A DNA stretch of 64,000 nucleotides from contig CABXEK010000002.1 of NCBI GenBank assembly GCA_902511185.1, positions 1 through 64,000 of the forward strand, in the 5' to 3' direction. Of the stretch, positions 10,934 to 20,384 are shown piece by piece (within the stretch, counting starts at the first letter, position 1; the number at the start of each line of letters is the position of its first letter). The notes under the pieces are model-generated. The model did not search any database. It saw nothing but the letters and a program-made list of their open reading frames with translations, and was not told the origin of the DNA. The translations under genes and the position numbers were made by a program. This DNA comes from an uncultured Pelagibacteraceae bacterium. Its GTDB lineage: Bacteria; Pseudomonadota; Alphaproteobacteria; Pelagibacterales; Pelagibacteraceae.

Positions 10934-11980
10934 ATGAAAAAGAAAATAGCACTAATATTTGGAATTACTGGTCAAGATGGCTCTTACTTAGCTGAGCTAT
11001 TACTTAAAAAAAACTATGTTGTTCATGGAGTGAAAAGAAGATCGTCAAGTATAAACACTGGTCGTATTGATCATATTTACCAAGATCCCCATGAAAAAAA
11101 TTATAAATTCAGATTGCACTATGGCGATATAACAGACTCACTATCTGTTTCTAGAGTCATAAAAAAAACTAAACCTCATGAAATATATAATTTAGCAGCT
11201 CAATCTCATGTAGCTGTATCTTTTGAAGTTCCAGAATACACTGCGAATGCTGATGCATTAGGAGCGCTTAGAATTTTAGAAGCAATTAAATTTCATAAAT
11301 TAGAAAAAAAAACAAAATTTTATCAAGCTGGAACATCAGAGATGTATGGTAGAGTTCAAAGAATCCCACAAAATGAAAAAACTGAATTTTACCCTTTAAG
11401 TCCCTATGGTGTTGCTAAATTGTATGCTCACTGGATTACAAAAAATTATAGAGAGGCTTATAAAATATTTGCTTGTAATGGAATATTATTTAATCATGAA
11501 AGTCCTAGGAGAGGAGAGACTTTTGTTACAAAAAAAATAGTTAATGCCTTATGTAGAATAAAAGAAGGTAAGCAAAAAAAATTATTTCTTGGAAATCTTA
11601 ATGCTAAAAGAGATTGGGGACATGCAAGAGAGTATTGCTATGCAATGTGGAAAATACTACAACAAAAAAAACCAGATGATTATGTTATTGCGACAGGGGT
11701 GCAATATTCTATTAAACAATTTATAAACTTAACAGCAAAAAAACTTAAGATTAATATTACATGGAAAGGTAAAGGAATTAAAGAAAAAGCTTTGGATCAG
11801 AATGGATTAATTATAATCGAATGCGATAAAAATTATTTTAGACCTTTAGATGTAAATACCCTTTTAGGAGATGCGAACAAGGCTCGAAAAAAATTGAAAT
11901 GGAAACCTAAGCAAAATTTGAGCTCATTAATAGATGAAATGATAGACTCTGAATACCAAACTCTTAATGCAATTAAATAA
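10934..11980 (+). CDS. gmd: GDP-mannose 4,6-dehydratase
   Basis: 'ALIFGITGQDGSYLAELLLKKNYVVHGVKRRSSSINTGRIDHIY', 'NLAAQSHVAVSFE', 'NHESPRRGETFVTKKI'. Confidence 0.97.
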   Translation: MKKKIALIFGITGQDGSYLAELLLKKNYVVHGVKRRSSSINTGRIDHIYQDPHEKNYKFRLHYGDITDSLSVSRVIKKTKPHEIYNLAAQSHVAVSFEVPEYTANADALGALRILEAIKFHKLEKKTKFYQAGTSEMYGRVQRIPQNEKTEFYPLSPYGVAKLYAHWITKNYREAYKIFACNGILFNHESPRRGETFVTKKIVNALCRIKEGKQKKLFLGNLNAKRDWGHAREYCYAMWKILQQKKPDDYVIATGVQYSIKQFINLTAKKLKINITWKGKGIKEKALDQNGLIIIECDKNYFRPLDVNTLLGDANKARKKLKWKPKQNLSSLIDEMIDSEYQTLNAIK

Positions 11981-12902
11981 AAAATCAAAAATTTTTATAG
12001 CTGGCCATAATGGTATGGTTGGCTCATCAATAAAGAGAAAATTAGATAATAATGGTTATACCAATATAATAACAAAAAATAAAAATGAATTGGATTTACT
12101 AAATCAAGATAAAACTTTTAAATTTTTAAAAAGATATAAACCTCAATATGTTATTATTGCTGCCGCAAAAGTTGGTGGGATTGTTGCCAATCTTAAATAT
12201 AAAAACAAATTTATTTATGAAAATTTACAAATTCAAAATAATTTAATTCATGGTTCTTATTTAGCAGGAGTAAAAAATTTAATCTTATTAGGTTCAAGCT
12301 GCATATACCCAAAGTATTGCAAACAACCAATGAAAGAAGAATATCTCTTAACAGGGAAGTTAGAAGAAACAAATGATGCATACTCTATAGCAAAAATTGC
12401 AGGTATTAAAATGTGTGAATACTATAGTAAGTTTTATGGATTAAACTTTAAAAGCTTAATGCCCCCGAATCTATATGGACCAAACGATAATTATAATTTA
12501 AATGAATCACATTTTTATCCAGCACTAATAAAAAAAATTCATGAAGCTAAAATTAAAAATAAAAAAAATTTACAGATATGGGGGAGTGGAAAGGCTAAAA
12601 GAGAATTAATGTTTGTTGATGATTTTGCTGACGCTGTAGTTTTTTTTATGAAAAAAAAAATTAAAGAACCATATTTGAATATTGGTACAGGAAAAGATTT
12701 CTCTATTAAATGGTATGCAAACTTATTAATGAAAAAATTTAATATTAAGTTAAGAATTATATATGATAAATCAAAACCAGACGGAATGCCAAAAAAATGT
12801 TTAGATATAAGTTTAGCAAAGAAATATGGGTGGAGTCCAAAAAACAATTTTGATAAAGCTTTAAAAATTACATATAAAAATTTTTTAAAAAATAATAATT
12901 AA
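11967..12902 (+). CDS. fcl: GDP-L-fucose synthase
   Basis: 'IFIAGHNGMVGSSIKRKL', 'LGSSCIYPKYCKQPMKEEYLLTGKLEETNDAYSIAKIAGIKMCE'. Confidence 0.95.
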   Translation: MQLNKKSKIFIAGHNGMVGSSIKRKLDNNGYTNIITKNKNELDLLNQDKTFKFLKRYKPQYVIIAAAKVGGIVANLKYKNKFIYENLQIQNNLIHGSYLAGVKNLILLGSSCIYPKYCKQPMKEEYLLTGKLEETNDAYSIAKIAGIKMCEYYSKFYGLNFKSLMPPNLYGPNDNYNLNESHFYPALIKKIHEAKIKNKKNLQIWGSGKAKRELMFVDDFADAVVFFMKKKIKEPYLNIGTGKDFSIKWYANLLMKKFNIKLRIIYDKSKPDGMPKKCLDISLAKKYGWSPKNNFDKALKITYKNFLKNNN

Positions 12903-12903
12903 T

Positions 12904-13491
12904 TTAAATCAGAAATCTTCCAAAGTTTACACTTAAAAAAAATAGATAAAAAAAATAAATATTTAATATAAATTTACTATTAAAAATTTTCTTTATATCA
13001 AATTTAAATTCACAAAATAAAAAAAATAGCATGATTAATAATACATCAAAGTATTTATGATAAATTGTTAATTGTGGTGTTGATAAAATTAAAATTAAAA
13101 ATAATAAAAAATTGTTAAAATTTAATTTAAAAATATTAAAAATAAAAAGAATTGAAATGAATGACGTTATAAAAAAAAGAGTAGAATTATTAAATAAAAA
13201 ATAAGATAATTTAAAAAAAAATCCTCCCCCAGTATAGCTGATTGAATAATTAAAATAAAAAATTGAAACTAAAAATATAATTGATGTAATATAAAAATGA
13301 TTAATCCTAAAATTTTTTAAAAAATTTTTGATAAAAAAATTATTAAAAATAAAAGGTATCAAATAAAAGAAAATTAAAGTGGAAATTATAAAAATCTTAT
13401 TTGATAGATTTAACCTTGAATAGATATTAACATCAGAAACAGCAGTAATTTTAAAAAAATTTACTTCGAGAATAAATAAATAAAATATCAT
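12904..13491 (-). CDS. C-terminal part of polytopic membrane protein (apparently split gene, see findings)
   Basis: Hydrophobic; a -1 frame change at the 13569-13576 homopolymer joins it to the ORF at 13536-14135. Confidence 0.5.
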   Translation of the reverse strand: MIFYLFILEVNFFKITAVSDVNIYSRLNLSNKIFIISTLIFFYLIPFIFNNFFIKNFLKNFRINHFYITSIIFLVSIFYFNYSISYTGGGFFFKLSYFLFNNSTLFFITSFISILFIFNIFKLNFNNFLLFLILILSTPQLTIYHKYFDVLLIMLFFLFCEFKFDIKKIFNSKFILNIYFFYLFFLSVNFGRFLI

Positions 13492-13535
13492 TGGTAATGA
13501 TAAAATAAAATTTGATATTAAAAATGTAATTAGTT

Positions 13536-14135
13536 TTAAAGAAAAACCAAAGTGTCTAAAATAGTAATAAAAAAAATAATTGAAAAATTAGGACTTAAAT
13601 AAGAGGAAAAAATTAAAAAAAAATTATTAAGGAGACAATTTATAAATTTTTGATCTTTTTGAAATTTTAAAAAAAAATATATAGAAAAAAAAAATAATAC
13701 CAAACCTGAAATCCTGCTATCTGGCCATATTGCAATTGATCTAAGGTTAGGGGATAGAAAAAAAACACAACAAATTAAAAAAAGGATATTTTTATTAATG
13801 TCTGGAAATTTAAAAGCTAGACATTTGTATGTGGCGAAAACCAATAATGGCAAAAGATTTAAATGAATAAATCTTATGAAATCTAAATCCAACCCTAAGA
13901 GATTGAATGAGGATAAAATCATTATTAAAATTGGAGAATGTCTATCACTAAAATTATCATAGTTAAAAAATGTATATTTAAAATCTTTGTTAAATTTTTC
14001 AATCAAATCTGTTCTCATTAAAAAATCTGGATGTGCACCACCTGAACTATTTTCACCAAGATAGAAACCAATCAATAGAGAAAAATATAAGATTATAAAA
14101 AAAAATGTTTTAATTGAGTTATTTGTTATTTCCAT
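13536..14135 (-). CDS. N-terminal part of polytopic membrane protein (glycosyltransferase-like)
   Basis: Hydrophobic ORF ending just after a T8 run (minus strand). Confidence 0.5.
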   Translation of the reverse strand: MEITNNSIKTFFFIILYFSLLIGFYLGENSSGGAHPDFLMRTDLIEKFNKDFKYTFFNYDNFSDRHSPILIMILSSFNLLGLDLDFIRFIHLNLLPLLVFATYKCLAFKFPDINKNILFLICCVFFLSPNLRSIAIWPDSRISGLVLFFFSIYFFLKFQKDQKFINCLLNNFFLIFSSYLSPNFSIIFFITILDTLVFL

Positions 14136-14172
14136 ATAAATATTCAGCTTAATTTTATTACGTCATTTAGAT

Positions 14173-15411
14173 ATGAAGTCAAAAAAAAAATATATACATA
14201 AAATTTTATTACCAAAAAAACAAAATTATCTTTATCCTTTGTCAAACGATAGCTTAGGTAGGGATGATTTAAATGCTGGAATAAAAGTTATTAAATCAAA
14301 AAAAATTACAATGGGTGAAAAAACTACGCTATTTGAAAAAAGCTTTGCAAAAAAATTTAATTCAAAATTTGCTTTAATGGTAAATTCTGGATCTTCAGCT
14401 AATCTTTTAGCCACATTCGCTTCCTGCAATCCAATGAGAAAAAATAGATTTCAACCTGGTGACCATGCATTAATTCAATCTTTATGCTGGCCCACTTCTT
14501 TGTGGCCCTTGGTACAGACAGGATTAAAAATAAACTTTATTGATGTTGATCCTAAAACCTTAAATGTAAAAGCTGAAGAAGTAATAAAAAAAATTACAAA
14601 AAAAACTAAGGTAGTATTAATCATAAATGTTTTAGGATTATCTCCTAATATAAAAAAAATAAGAGACTTCTGTAAATTAAAAAAAATTATTTTAATTGAA
14701 GATAATTGTGAGGCACTAGGATCTAAATATAATAATAAATATTTAGGAACATTTGGTGATTTTTCTACTTTTTCTTTTTTTTACTCTCATCAAATAACTT
14801 CTGGAGAAGGTGGTATGATAATTTGTAAAAATAAAGAAGATTATGAAATTTTAAAATCGTTAAGATCACATGGTTGGTCACGGGATGAAAAAATTACAAA
14901 AAAATACCCAAATTTAGATCCAAGATATATTTTTATTAATTCTGGATTCAATTTAAGACCAACAGATATTCAGGCTGCAATTGGATTAAGTCAATTTAAA
15001 AAATTAGAAAAATTTAAGAATATAAGAATACGCAATAGAAAAAAAATAATTAATAGCCTAAAGCTTAATCCAAAATGGAATAATCAATTTTATTTTGTGG
15101 ACATTCCAAAAGAAATATCACCTAGTTATATGGTCTTTCCAATATTATTAAATGCTAGGTATGCTAATAAAAAAATTAAATTTATAAACTATATTGAGTC
15201 TAAGGGTCTGCAAACTAGACCAATAATAAGTGGGAATTTTGCAAGTCAGCCCTCATCCAAACTATATAAGTTAAACCTGATTAATAATAAATTTCCAGGA
15301 TCGGACGAAGTGCAGAAACTAGGTTTTGTAATAGGTCTTCATACAAAAAATATTGATAAAAGGAGAATTAATTTTTTAACAAAAGTTTTATTATCTATTG
15401 ATAGTATTTAA
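14173..15411 (+). CDS. DegT/DnrJ/EryC1 fold protein, His-type sugar 3-dehydrase (ColD/RfbH-like)
   Basis: 'NSGSSANLLATFA', 'EDNCEALGS', 'SFFYSHQITSGEGGMI' where His occupies the usual PLP-Lys position. Confidence 0.85.
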   Translation: MKSKKKYIHKILLPKKQNYLYPLSNDSLGRDDLNAGIKVIKSKKITMGEKTTLFEKSFAKKFNSKFALMVNSGSSANLLATFASCNPMRKNRFQPGDHALIQSLCWPTSLWPLVQTGLKINFIDVDPKTLNVKAEEVIKKITKKTKVVLIINVLGLSPNIKKIRDFCKLKKIILIEDNCEALGSKYNNKYLGTFGDFSTFSFFYSHQITSGEGGMIICKNKEDYEILKSLRSHGWSRDEKITKKYPNLDPRYIFINSGFNLRPTDIQAAIGLSQFKKLEKFKNIRIRNRKKIINSLKLNPKWNNQFYFVDIPKEISPSYMVFPILLNARYANKKIKFINYIESKGLQTRPIISGNFASQPSSKLYKLNLINNKFPGSDEVQKLGFVIGLHTKNIDKRRINFLTKVLLSIDSI

Positions 15412-16074
15412 ATATTTTGAAAAAAAATATAATAAAATTTTAAGACCATCGCTAAAAGCTTTAACTTTTTTTTTATCAGCAAACCTTTTTCTTTCTATGC
15501 ATGGAATTGTTGCATAATTAAATTTAGCTAATTTTGCTTTATATGGTATCTCAATACACAAACAGTAATCATCACAACTTAGCTCCATACTTTTTAAACA
15601 TTCTGTTTTTGCAAAAATATAAGTAAATAGTAAATCTGTAATCTTCAAATTCATAAAAAAATTTCCAAGAAATGTAAATCCATGATTTCCCAATCTTGTA
15701 ATAAAATCATCATCAAAACTATAAGCGTTTTTTTCATATCGTGACCCAAATATTAAATCTAGATTTTGATTCTGCAATTTTTCCAGCATTAATTCTATAT
15801 AGATTGGATCAGTAGAGCCATCCGCATAAAAAATGCAAGAATATTTAGTTTTAACATTATTAATACCTTCAACAATTGCATTTCCGTATCCTTTTTTTGA
15901 TTGAAAAAGAACTTCACAATCATATCCATTTGTAGCTTCTAAGGTTTTTATGTCTTCTTTACGCATAACAATTAACACCTTCACAGGTAATTTCTTTTTT
16001 TTAATCTCATTTAGAACTAATGGAAGCGCATTTGGTTCATCTTTAGCAGGTATAATAAGAGTTATTTCATTCAT
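15391..16074 (-). CDS. glycosyltransferase family 2, DPM1-like, with 'YADGS' motif
   Basis: 'EITLIIPAKDEPNALPLVLNEI', 'GYGNAIVEGINNVKTKYSCIFYADGSTDP'. Confidence 0.78.
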   Translation of the reverse strand: MNEITLIIPAKDEPNALPLVLNEIKKKKLPVKVLIVMRKEDIKTLEATNGYDCEVLFQSKKGYGNAIVEGINNVKTKYSCIFYADGSTDPIYIELMLEKLQNQNLDLIFGSRYEKNAYSFDDDFITRLGNHGFTFLGNFFMNLKITDLLFTYIFAKTECLKSMELSCDDYCLCIEIPYKAKLAKFNYATIPCIERKRFADKKKVKAFSDGLKILLYFFSKYLNTINR

Positions 16075-16252
16075 TTAAAAACCTAATAAAAATTAATTTT
16101 TCTAATATTTTACTTTAAATATTTTTATTGAAATATTTACAATTAATAAATCTTTGTATAAACCATTTTTAAAAGGTAAAAAAGTTTAAATTATATTTTT
16201 TCAATTTTATCTTCTAAAAGATTAATAAGGTTCAAAAAAAATAATTAACTTA

Positions 16253-17152
16253 ATGAATAAATATTTTATTGTTACTGGTGGTGCTGGATTTGTTGGATCC
16301 AACCTCATTGAGTATTTAGTTAAAAAAACAAATTTTAAAATAATTAGCCTAGACAATTATTCCTCAGGCTCAAAAAAAAATCATATTAAAAATACAAGAA
16401 TAAGATACATAAATGGTCATACAAAAGACATAAACAAAATTTTAAACAGATATAAGAAAAGTATTGATGCAATTTTTCACTTCGGAGAATTTTCTAGAAT
16501 TTATCAAAGCTTTTTACAAATGAACAAATGTATTCAGTCAAATACAATTGGTACAAATGCAGTTTTTGATTTCTGTTTAAAAAATAAAATAAAAGTAATT
16601 TATTCTGCTACCTCTGCATCTTTAGGAAATAAAGGAGAAGACAAAAATTTATCTCCATATGCTTTTACCAAAGCAAAGAATATTGAATTTTTAGAAAACC
16701 TAAAAAGATGGTTTAATTTTAAATATGATGTAATTTTTTTTTATAATGTTTATGGACCAAGACAAATAAGTATTGGAAAAATGGCAACTGTAATTGGAAT
16801 ATTTGAGGAATGTTATATTAAAAAAAAACCATTGCCTATTGTGAAGCCTGGCTCTCAATCTAGAAGATTTACTCATATTGAGGATACCATTCAAATTTGC
16901 TATAAAGCATGGAAAAAAGGTGGGTGTAAATACTATAGCATCACTAATAAAAAAAGTTATTCAATATTAGACGTTGCAAAGTTATTTGGTTCAAAAATTA
17001 GATTTTTTCCTGCTAGAAAGGGAGAGAGGTTTGCTTCAGCTTTAACCAATATGAGTTTATCAAATAAGGTTCATAAAAATTTTGGGAAAATTCAACTCTC
17101 AGATTATATTAGAAAATTCAAAAAAAACTTAATAAAAACCTCTTCTTTCTAG
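16253..17152 (+). CDS. NAD-dependent epimerase/dehydratase (GalE-like SDR)
   Basis: 'FIVTGGAGFVGSNLIEYLVKK', 'DNYSSGSKKNH', 'SPYAFTKAKNIE'. Confidence 0.85.
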   Translation: MNKYFIVTGGAGFVGSNLIEYLVKKTNFKIISLDNYSSGSKKNHIKNTRIRYINGHTKDINKILNRYKKSIDAIFHFGEFSRIYQSFLQMNKCIQSNTIGTNAVFDFCLKNKIKVIYSATSASLGNKGEDKNLSPYAFTKAKNIEFLENLKRWFNFKYDVIFFYNVYGPRQISIGKMATVIGIFEECYIKKKPLPIVKPGSQSRRFTHIEDTIQICYKAWKKGGCKYYSITNKKSYSILDVAKLFGSKIRFFPARKGERFASALTNMSLSNKVHKNFGKIQLSDYIRKFKKNLIKTSSF

Positions 17153-17197
17153 TTAAAAGTTAGTTTACATTCAATCGTTTTTAGGTATAACACTCGA

Positions 17198-17311
17198 GCC
17201 GGTGATTATTGCGTAGGTGTTATACCCGATCCCATTCCGAACTCGGAAGTCAAGACCTGCAGCGCCAATGGTACTTTGTCTTAAGACACGGAAGAGTAGG
17301 ACGTTGCCGGC
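17198..17311 (+). rRNA. rrf: 5S ribosomal RNA
   Basis: gccggtgattattgcg...gtgttatacccgatcccattccgaactcggaagtcaag...ggaagagtaggacgttgccggc; canonical CCGATCCCATTCCGAACTCGG core and complementary ends. Confidence 0.95.
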
Positions 17312-17326
17312 ATTAATTAAATTATT

Positions 17327-17452
17327 ATGAAAATAAAAAGCTCATTAAAATCAATAAAAAAAAGAGACCTGAACTCCAAGTTAGTTAGAAGAAGAGGTAG
17401 AGTTTACGTAATCAATAAAACTAATCCAAAATTTAAAGCAAGACAGAAATAA
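17327..17452 (+). CDS. rpmJ: 50S ribosomal protein L36
   Basis: 41 aa [41 protein letters not shown]; too short for the ORF track. Confidence 0.93.
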   Translation: MKIKSSLKSIKKRDLNSKLVRRRGRVYVINKTNPKFKARQK

Positions 17453-17457
17453 TTTTT

Positions 17458-17568
17458 ATGGATAATGAAGACCATAAAAATACTTGGAATAATTTTACAA
17501 AGTTTGTGTTGTGGGGAACAGTCGCAGTTATTGGTGTTTTGGTTTTAATGGCAATATTCTTACTGTAA
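17458..17568 (+). CDS. small single-TM protein, aa3-type cytochrome c oxidase subunit IV-like
   Basis: 36 aa MDNEDHKNTWNNFTKFVLWGTVAVIGVLVLMAIFLL; W..F.KF..WGT motif and position upstream of pnt genes. Confidence 0.7.
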   Translation: MDNEDHKNTWNNFTKFVLWGTVAVIGVLVLMAIFLL

Positions 17569-17577
17569 GATTAGGGT

Positions 17578-18666
17578 ATGAGAATTGCTTCTATTTTAGA
17601 AAATCAAAAAATTGAAAAAAGATTAGCAATTACTCCTGAGATTGCAAAAAAATATATAGCACTTGGTCTTGAAGTTTCTTTATATGAAAATTATGGAGAT
17701 CATCTTGGAATTAAAGATGAAGAATACAAAGAATTAGGAGTGTCAATTTTAAGAGATGAAAAAGAAATAATAGCTAACGCAGATATTATTGTTCAATTAG
17801 GTTTATTAGATGATGATAAAAGTTCTTTACTTAGAGAAAATCAAACGTTTATTGGGGTTTTAAATCCATATGATAATAAAGAAAAAATAAGCAATTTGGT
17901 TAAAAAGAATATTAATATTTTTTCACTTGAACTTCTTCCAAGAATAACAAGAGCCCAGTCTATGGATATATTGTCTTCACAGGCAAATCTTGCAGGTTAT
18001 AAAGCTGTAGTAGAGTCGTTTGCCAATTTTGAGAAAGCAATTCCAATGATGATGACTGCGGCAGGCACAATCCCAGCTGCAAAAGTATTAGTAGTTGGCG
18101 CAGGGGTTGCGGGATTACAAGCAATTGCAACAGCAAAACGAATGGGAGCAATTGTGTTTGCAACAGATGTTAGGATGGCCTCTAAAGAACAGGTGGAAAG
18201 TTTAGGAGGAAAATTTTTAACAGTTGAAGGTGTAGAGAATTTAGAGACAGAGGGAGGCTATGCTAAGGAAGCATCAGATGATTTTAAAAAAAAACAAGAA
18301 GAATTATTATCAGAAACATTAAAAAAAATAGACATTGTGATTTGTACAGCCTTAATTCCAGGAAAAAAAGCACCAGTAATTATTCGAGAAGATATGATTA
18401 ATAATATGAAGTCTGGTTCAATAATTTATGATCTTGCATCCATTCAAGGTGGAAATACAGCCCTTACTAAAGTTGATAAAGTTGTAGATAAAAATGGTGT
18501 TAAAATAATGGGGGAGAGCAATATTTTAAATAGACTTCCAACATCTGCATCAAATTTATATGCAAAAAATGTATTTAATTTTGTGTCAAATTTATATGAT
18601 AAGGAAAATAAAAAAATAAATATAAATTTAGATGACGAAATAATTGAAAAAACTTTAATAAAATAA
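17578..18666 (+). CDS. pntAA: NAD(P) transhydrogenase subunit alpha part 1
   Basis: 'EKRLAITPEIAKKYIALGLEVSLYENYGDHLGI', 'VLVVGAGVAGLQAIATAKRMGAIVFATDVR'. Confidence 0.95.
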   Translation: MRIASILENQKIEKRLAITPEIAKKYIALGLEVSLYENYGDHLGIKDEEYKELGVSILRDEKEIIANADIIVQLGLLDDDKSSLLRENQTFIGVLNPYDNKEKISNLVKKNINIFSLELLPRITRAQSMDILSSQANLAGYKAVVESFANFEKAIPMMMTAAGTIPAAKVLVVGAGVAGLQAIATAKRMGAIVFATDVRMASKEQVESLGGKFLTVEGVENLETEGGYAKEASDDFKKKQEELLSETLKKIDIVICTALIPGKKAPVIIREDMINNMKSGSIIYDLASIQGGNTALTKVDKVVDKNGVKIMGESNILNRLPTSASNLYAKNVFNFVSNLYDKENKKININLDDEIIEKTLIK

Positions 18667-18670
18667 GATT

Positions 18671-18979
18671 ATGGAAATAGATCCTTTTATATTCAGATTA
18701 AGTATTTTTATCCTTTCAATTTTCATTGGATACTATGTGGTTTGGAGTGTAACTCCGTCGCTACATACACCTTTGATGTCTGTTACTAATGCTATTTCAT
18801 CTGTGATTATTGTTGGTGCAATTATTGCAGGATTGGCTGGAAATTCTAATACTATATTCAGCACTTCAAGTATCTTTGGTTTTTTAGCAATATCATTAGC
18901 AGCAATTAATATATTTGGAGGTTTTCTAGTGACCCAAAGAATGCTTGCAATGTATAAAAAAAAGAAAAAGGATAAATAA
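18671..18979 (+). CDS. pntAB: NAD(P) transhydrogenase subunit alpha part 2
   Basis: 'GYYVVWSVTPSLHTPLMSVTNAISSVIIVGAI'. Confidence 0.95.
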   Translation: MEIDPFIFRLSIFILSIFIGYYVVWSVTPSLHTPLMSVTNAISSVIIVGAIIAGLAGNSNTIFSTSSIFGFLAISLAAINIFGGFLVTQRMLAMYKKKKKDK

Positions 18980-20376
18980 TGTTATCAGCAAATTTATCAG
19001 CAATTTTTTATTTAATTTCAGGAGTATTGTTTATTTTGGCATTAAGAGGTCTGTCATCACCAGAAACATCAAGACAAGGAAATTTATTTGGAATCTTAGG
19101 AATGATTATTGCAGTTACAGTTACTTTTTTGTCAATTGGAAATTTTTCAACTGGATTTATAGTTGTTTTAATTTTTCTGTTAATAGGAGGATTAATTGGC
19201 GCTTTTATCGCTTATAAAATTCCAATGACAGCAATGCCAGAATTAGTTGCTGGTTTTCATAGTTTAGTTGGGCTTGCAGCAGTATTTGTTGCAATAGCAG
19301 CTTTTTTAAATCCAGAAGCTTTTAACTTAGGGTCTCCTGGCAACATTAAACTTGGAAGCTTAATTGAAATGTCAATTGGTGCAGCTGTGGGTGCAATAAC
19401 ATTCTCAGGATCAATAATAGCTTTTTTAAAACTACAGGGAATAATGTCAGGATCACCTATAACTTTTAAAGGTCAGCATCCACTTAATGCTTTAATTTTA
19501 ATTTCAATTATCATCATTACTTATCTGCTTTGCTCAACTCAGTCCTCCAATTTGTTTTGGATATTGCTTGCAATTTCTTTTTTAATTGGTTTTTTATTAA
19601 TAATTCCAATTGGTGGCGCAGATATGCCAGTGGTTATCTCAATGTTAAATTCTTATTCAGGTTGGGCTGCAGCTGGTATTGGATTTACTCTTGAAAATAC
19701 TGCATTAATAATTACGGGTGCATTAGTTGGATCATCTGGGGCAATTTTATCTTATATAATGTGTAAAGGAATGAATAGATCATTCTTTAATGTAATTTTA
19801 GGAGGATTTGGTGCAACAGAACAATCAGCTTCAGCAAAAAATAAAGAACAAAGACCAGTTAAAAGTGGAAATGCAGATGACGCTGCTTTTTTAATGAAAA
19901 ACGCTTCATCAGTAATAATTGTTCCAGGCTATGGAATGGCAGTTGCTCAAGCACAACATGCATTAAGAGAGATGGTTGATACATTAAAAAAAAATGACAT
20001 TAAAGTTTCTTATGCAATTCATCCTGTAGCAGGACGAATGCCAGGTCATATGAATGTATTGCTCGCAGAAGCAAATGTGCCTTATGATGAAGTATTTGAG
20101 TTAGAAGAAATTAATAATGATTTTGCAAATGCAGATGTTGCATTTGTAATAGGTGCCAATGATGTAACAAATCCAGTTGCAAAAACAGACCCACAAAGTC
20201 CAATTTATGGAATGCCAGTTTTAGATGTTGAAAAATGTAAATCCGTCTTATTCGTAAAACGAAGTTTATCACCTGGTTATGCTGGAATTGACAATGATTT
20301 ATTTTATAAAGAAAATACTCTTATGTTGTTTGCAGATGCAAAGAAAATGACAGAAGATATTACTAAAAATCTATAG
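18979..20376 (+). CDS. pntB: NAD(P) transhydrogenase subunit beta
   Basis: 'AMPELVAGFHSLVGLAAVFVA', 'GGADMPVVISMLNSYSGWAAAGIGF', 'GYGMAVAQAQHALREM'. Confidence 0.97.
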   Translation: MLSANLSAIFYLISGVLFILALRGLSSPETSRQGNLFGILGMIIAVTVTFLSIGNFSTGFIVVLIFLLIGGLIGAFIAYKIPMTAMPELVAGFHSLVGLAAVFVAIAAFLNPEAFNLGSPGNIKLGSLIEMSIGAAVGAITFSGSIIAFLKLQGIMSGSPITFKGQHPLNALILISIIIITYLLCSTQSSNLFWILLAISFLIGFLLIIPIGGADMPVVISMLNSYSGWAAAGIGFTLENTALIITGALVGSSGAILSYIMCKGMNRSFFNVILGGFGATEQSASAKNKEQRPVKSGNADDAAFLMKNASSVIIVPGYGMAVAQAQHALREMVDTLKKNDIKVSYAIHPVAGRMPGHMNVLLAEANVPYDEVFELEEINNDFANADVAFVIGANDVTNPVAKTDPQSPIYGMPVLDVEKCKSVLFVKRSLSPGYAGIDNDLFYKENTLMLFADAKKMTEDITKNL

Positions 20377-20384
20377 GTTTAAAT

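Noticed and set aside
18945-19217. 90-aa plus ORF overlapping pntAB/pntB
   Set aside because: Out-of-frame overlap with strongly supported pntB; Asn/Phe/Tyr-rich random composition.
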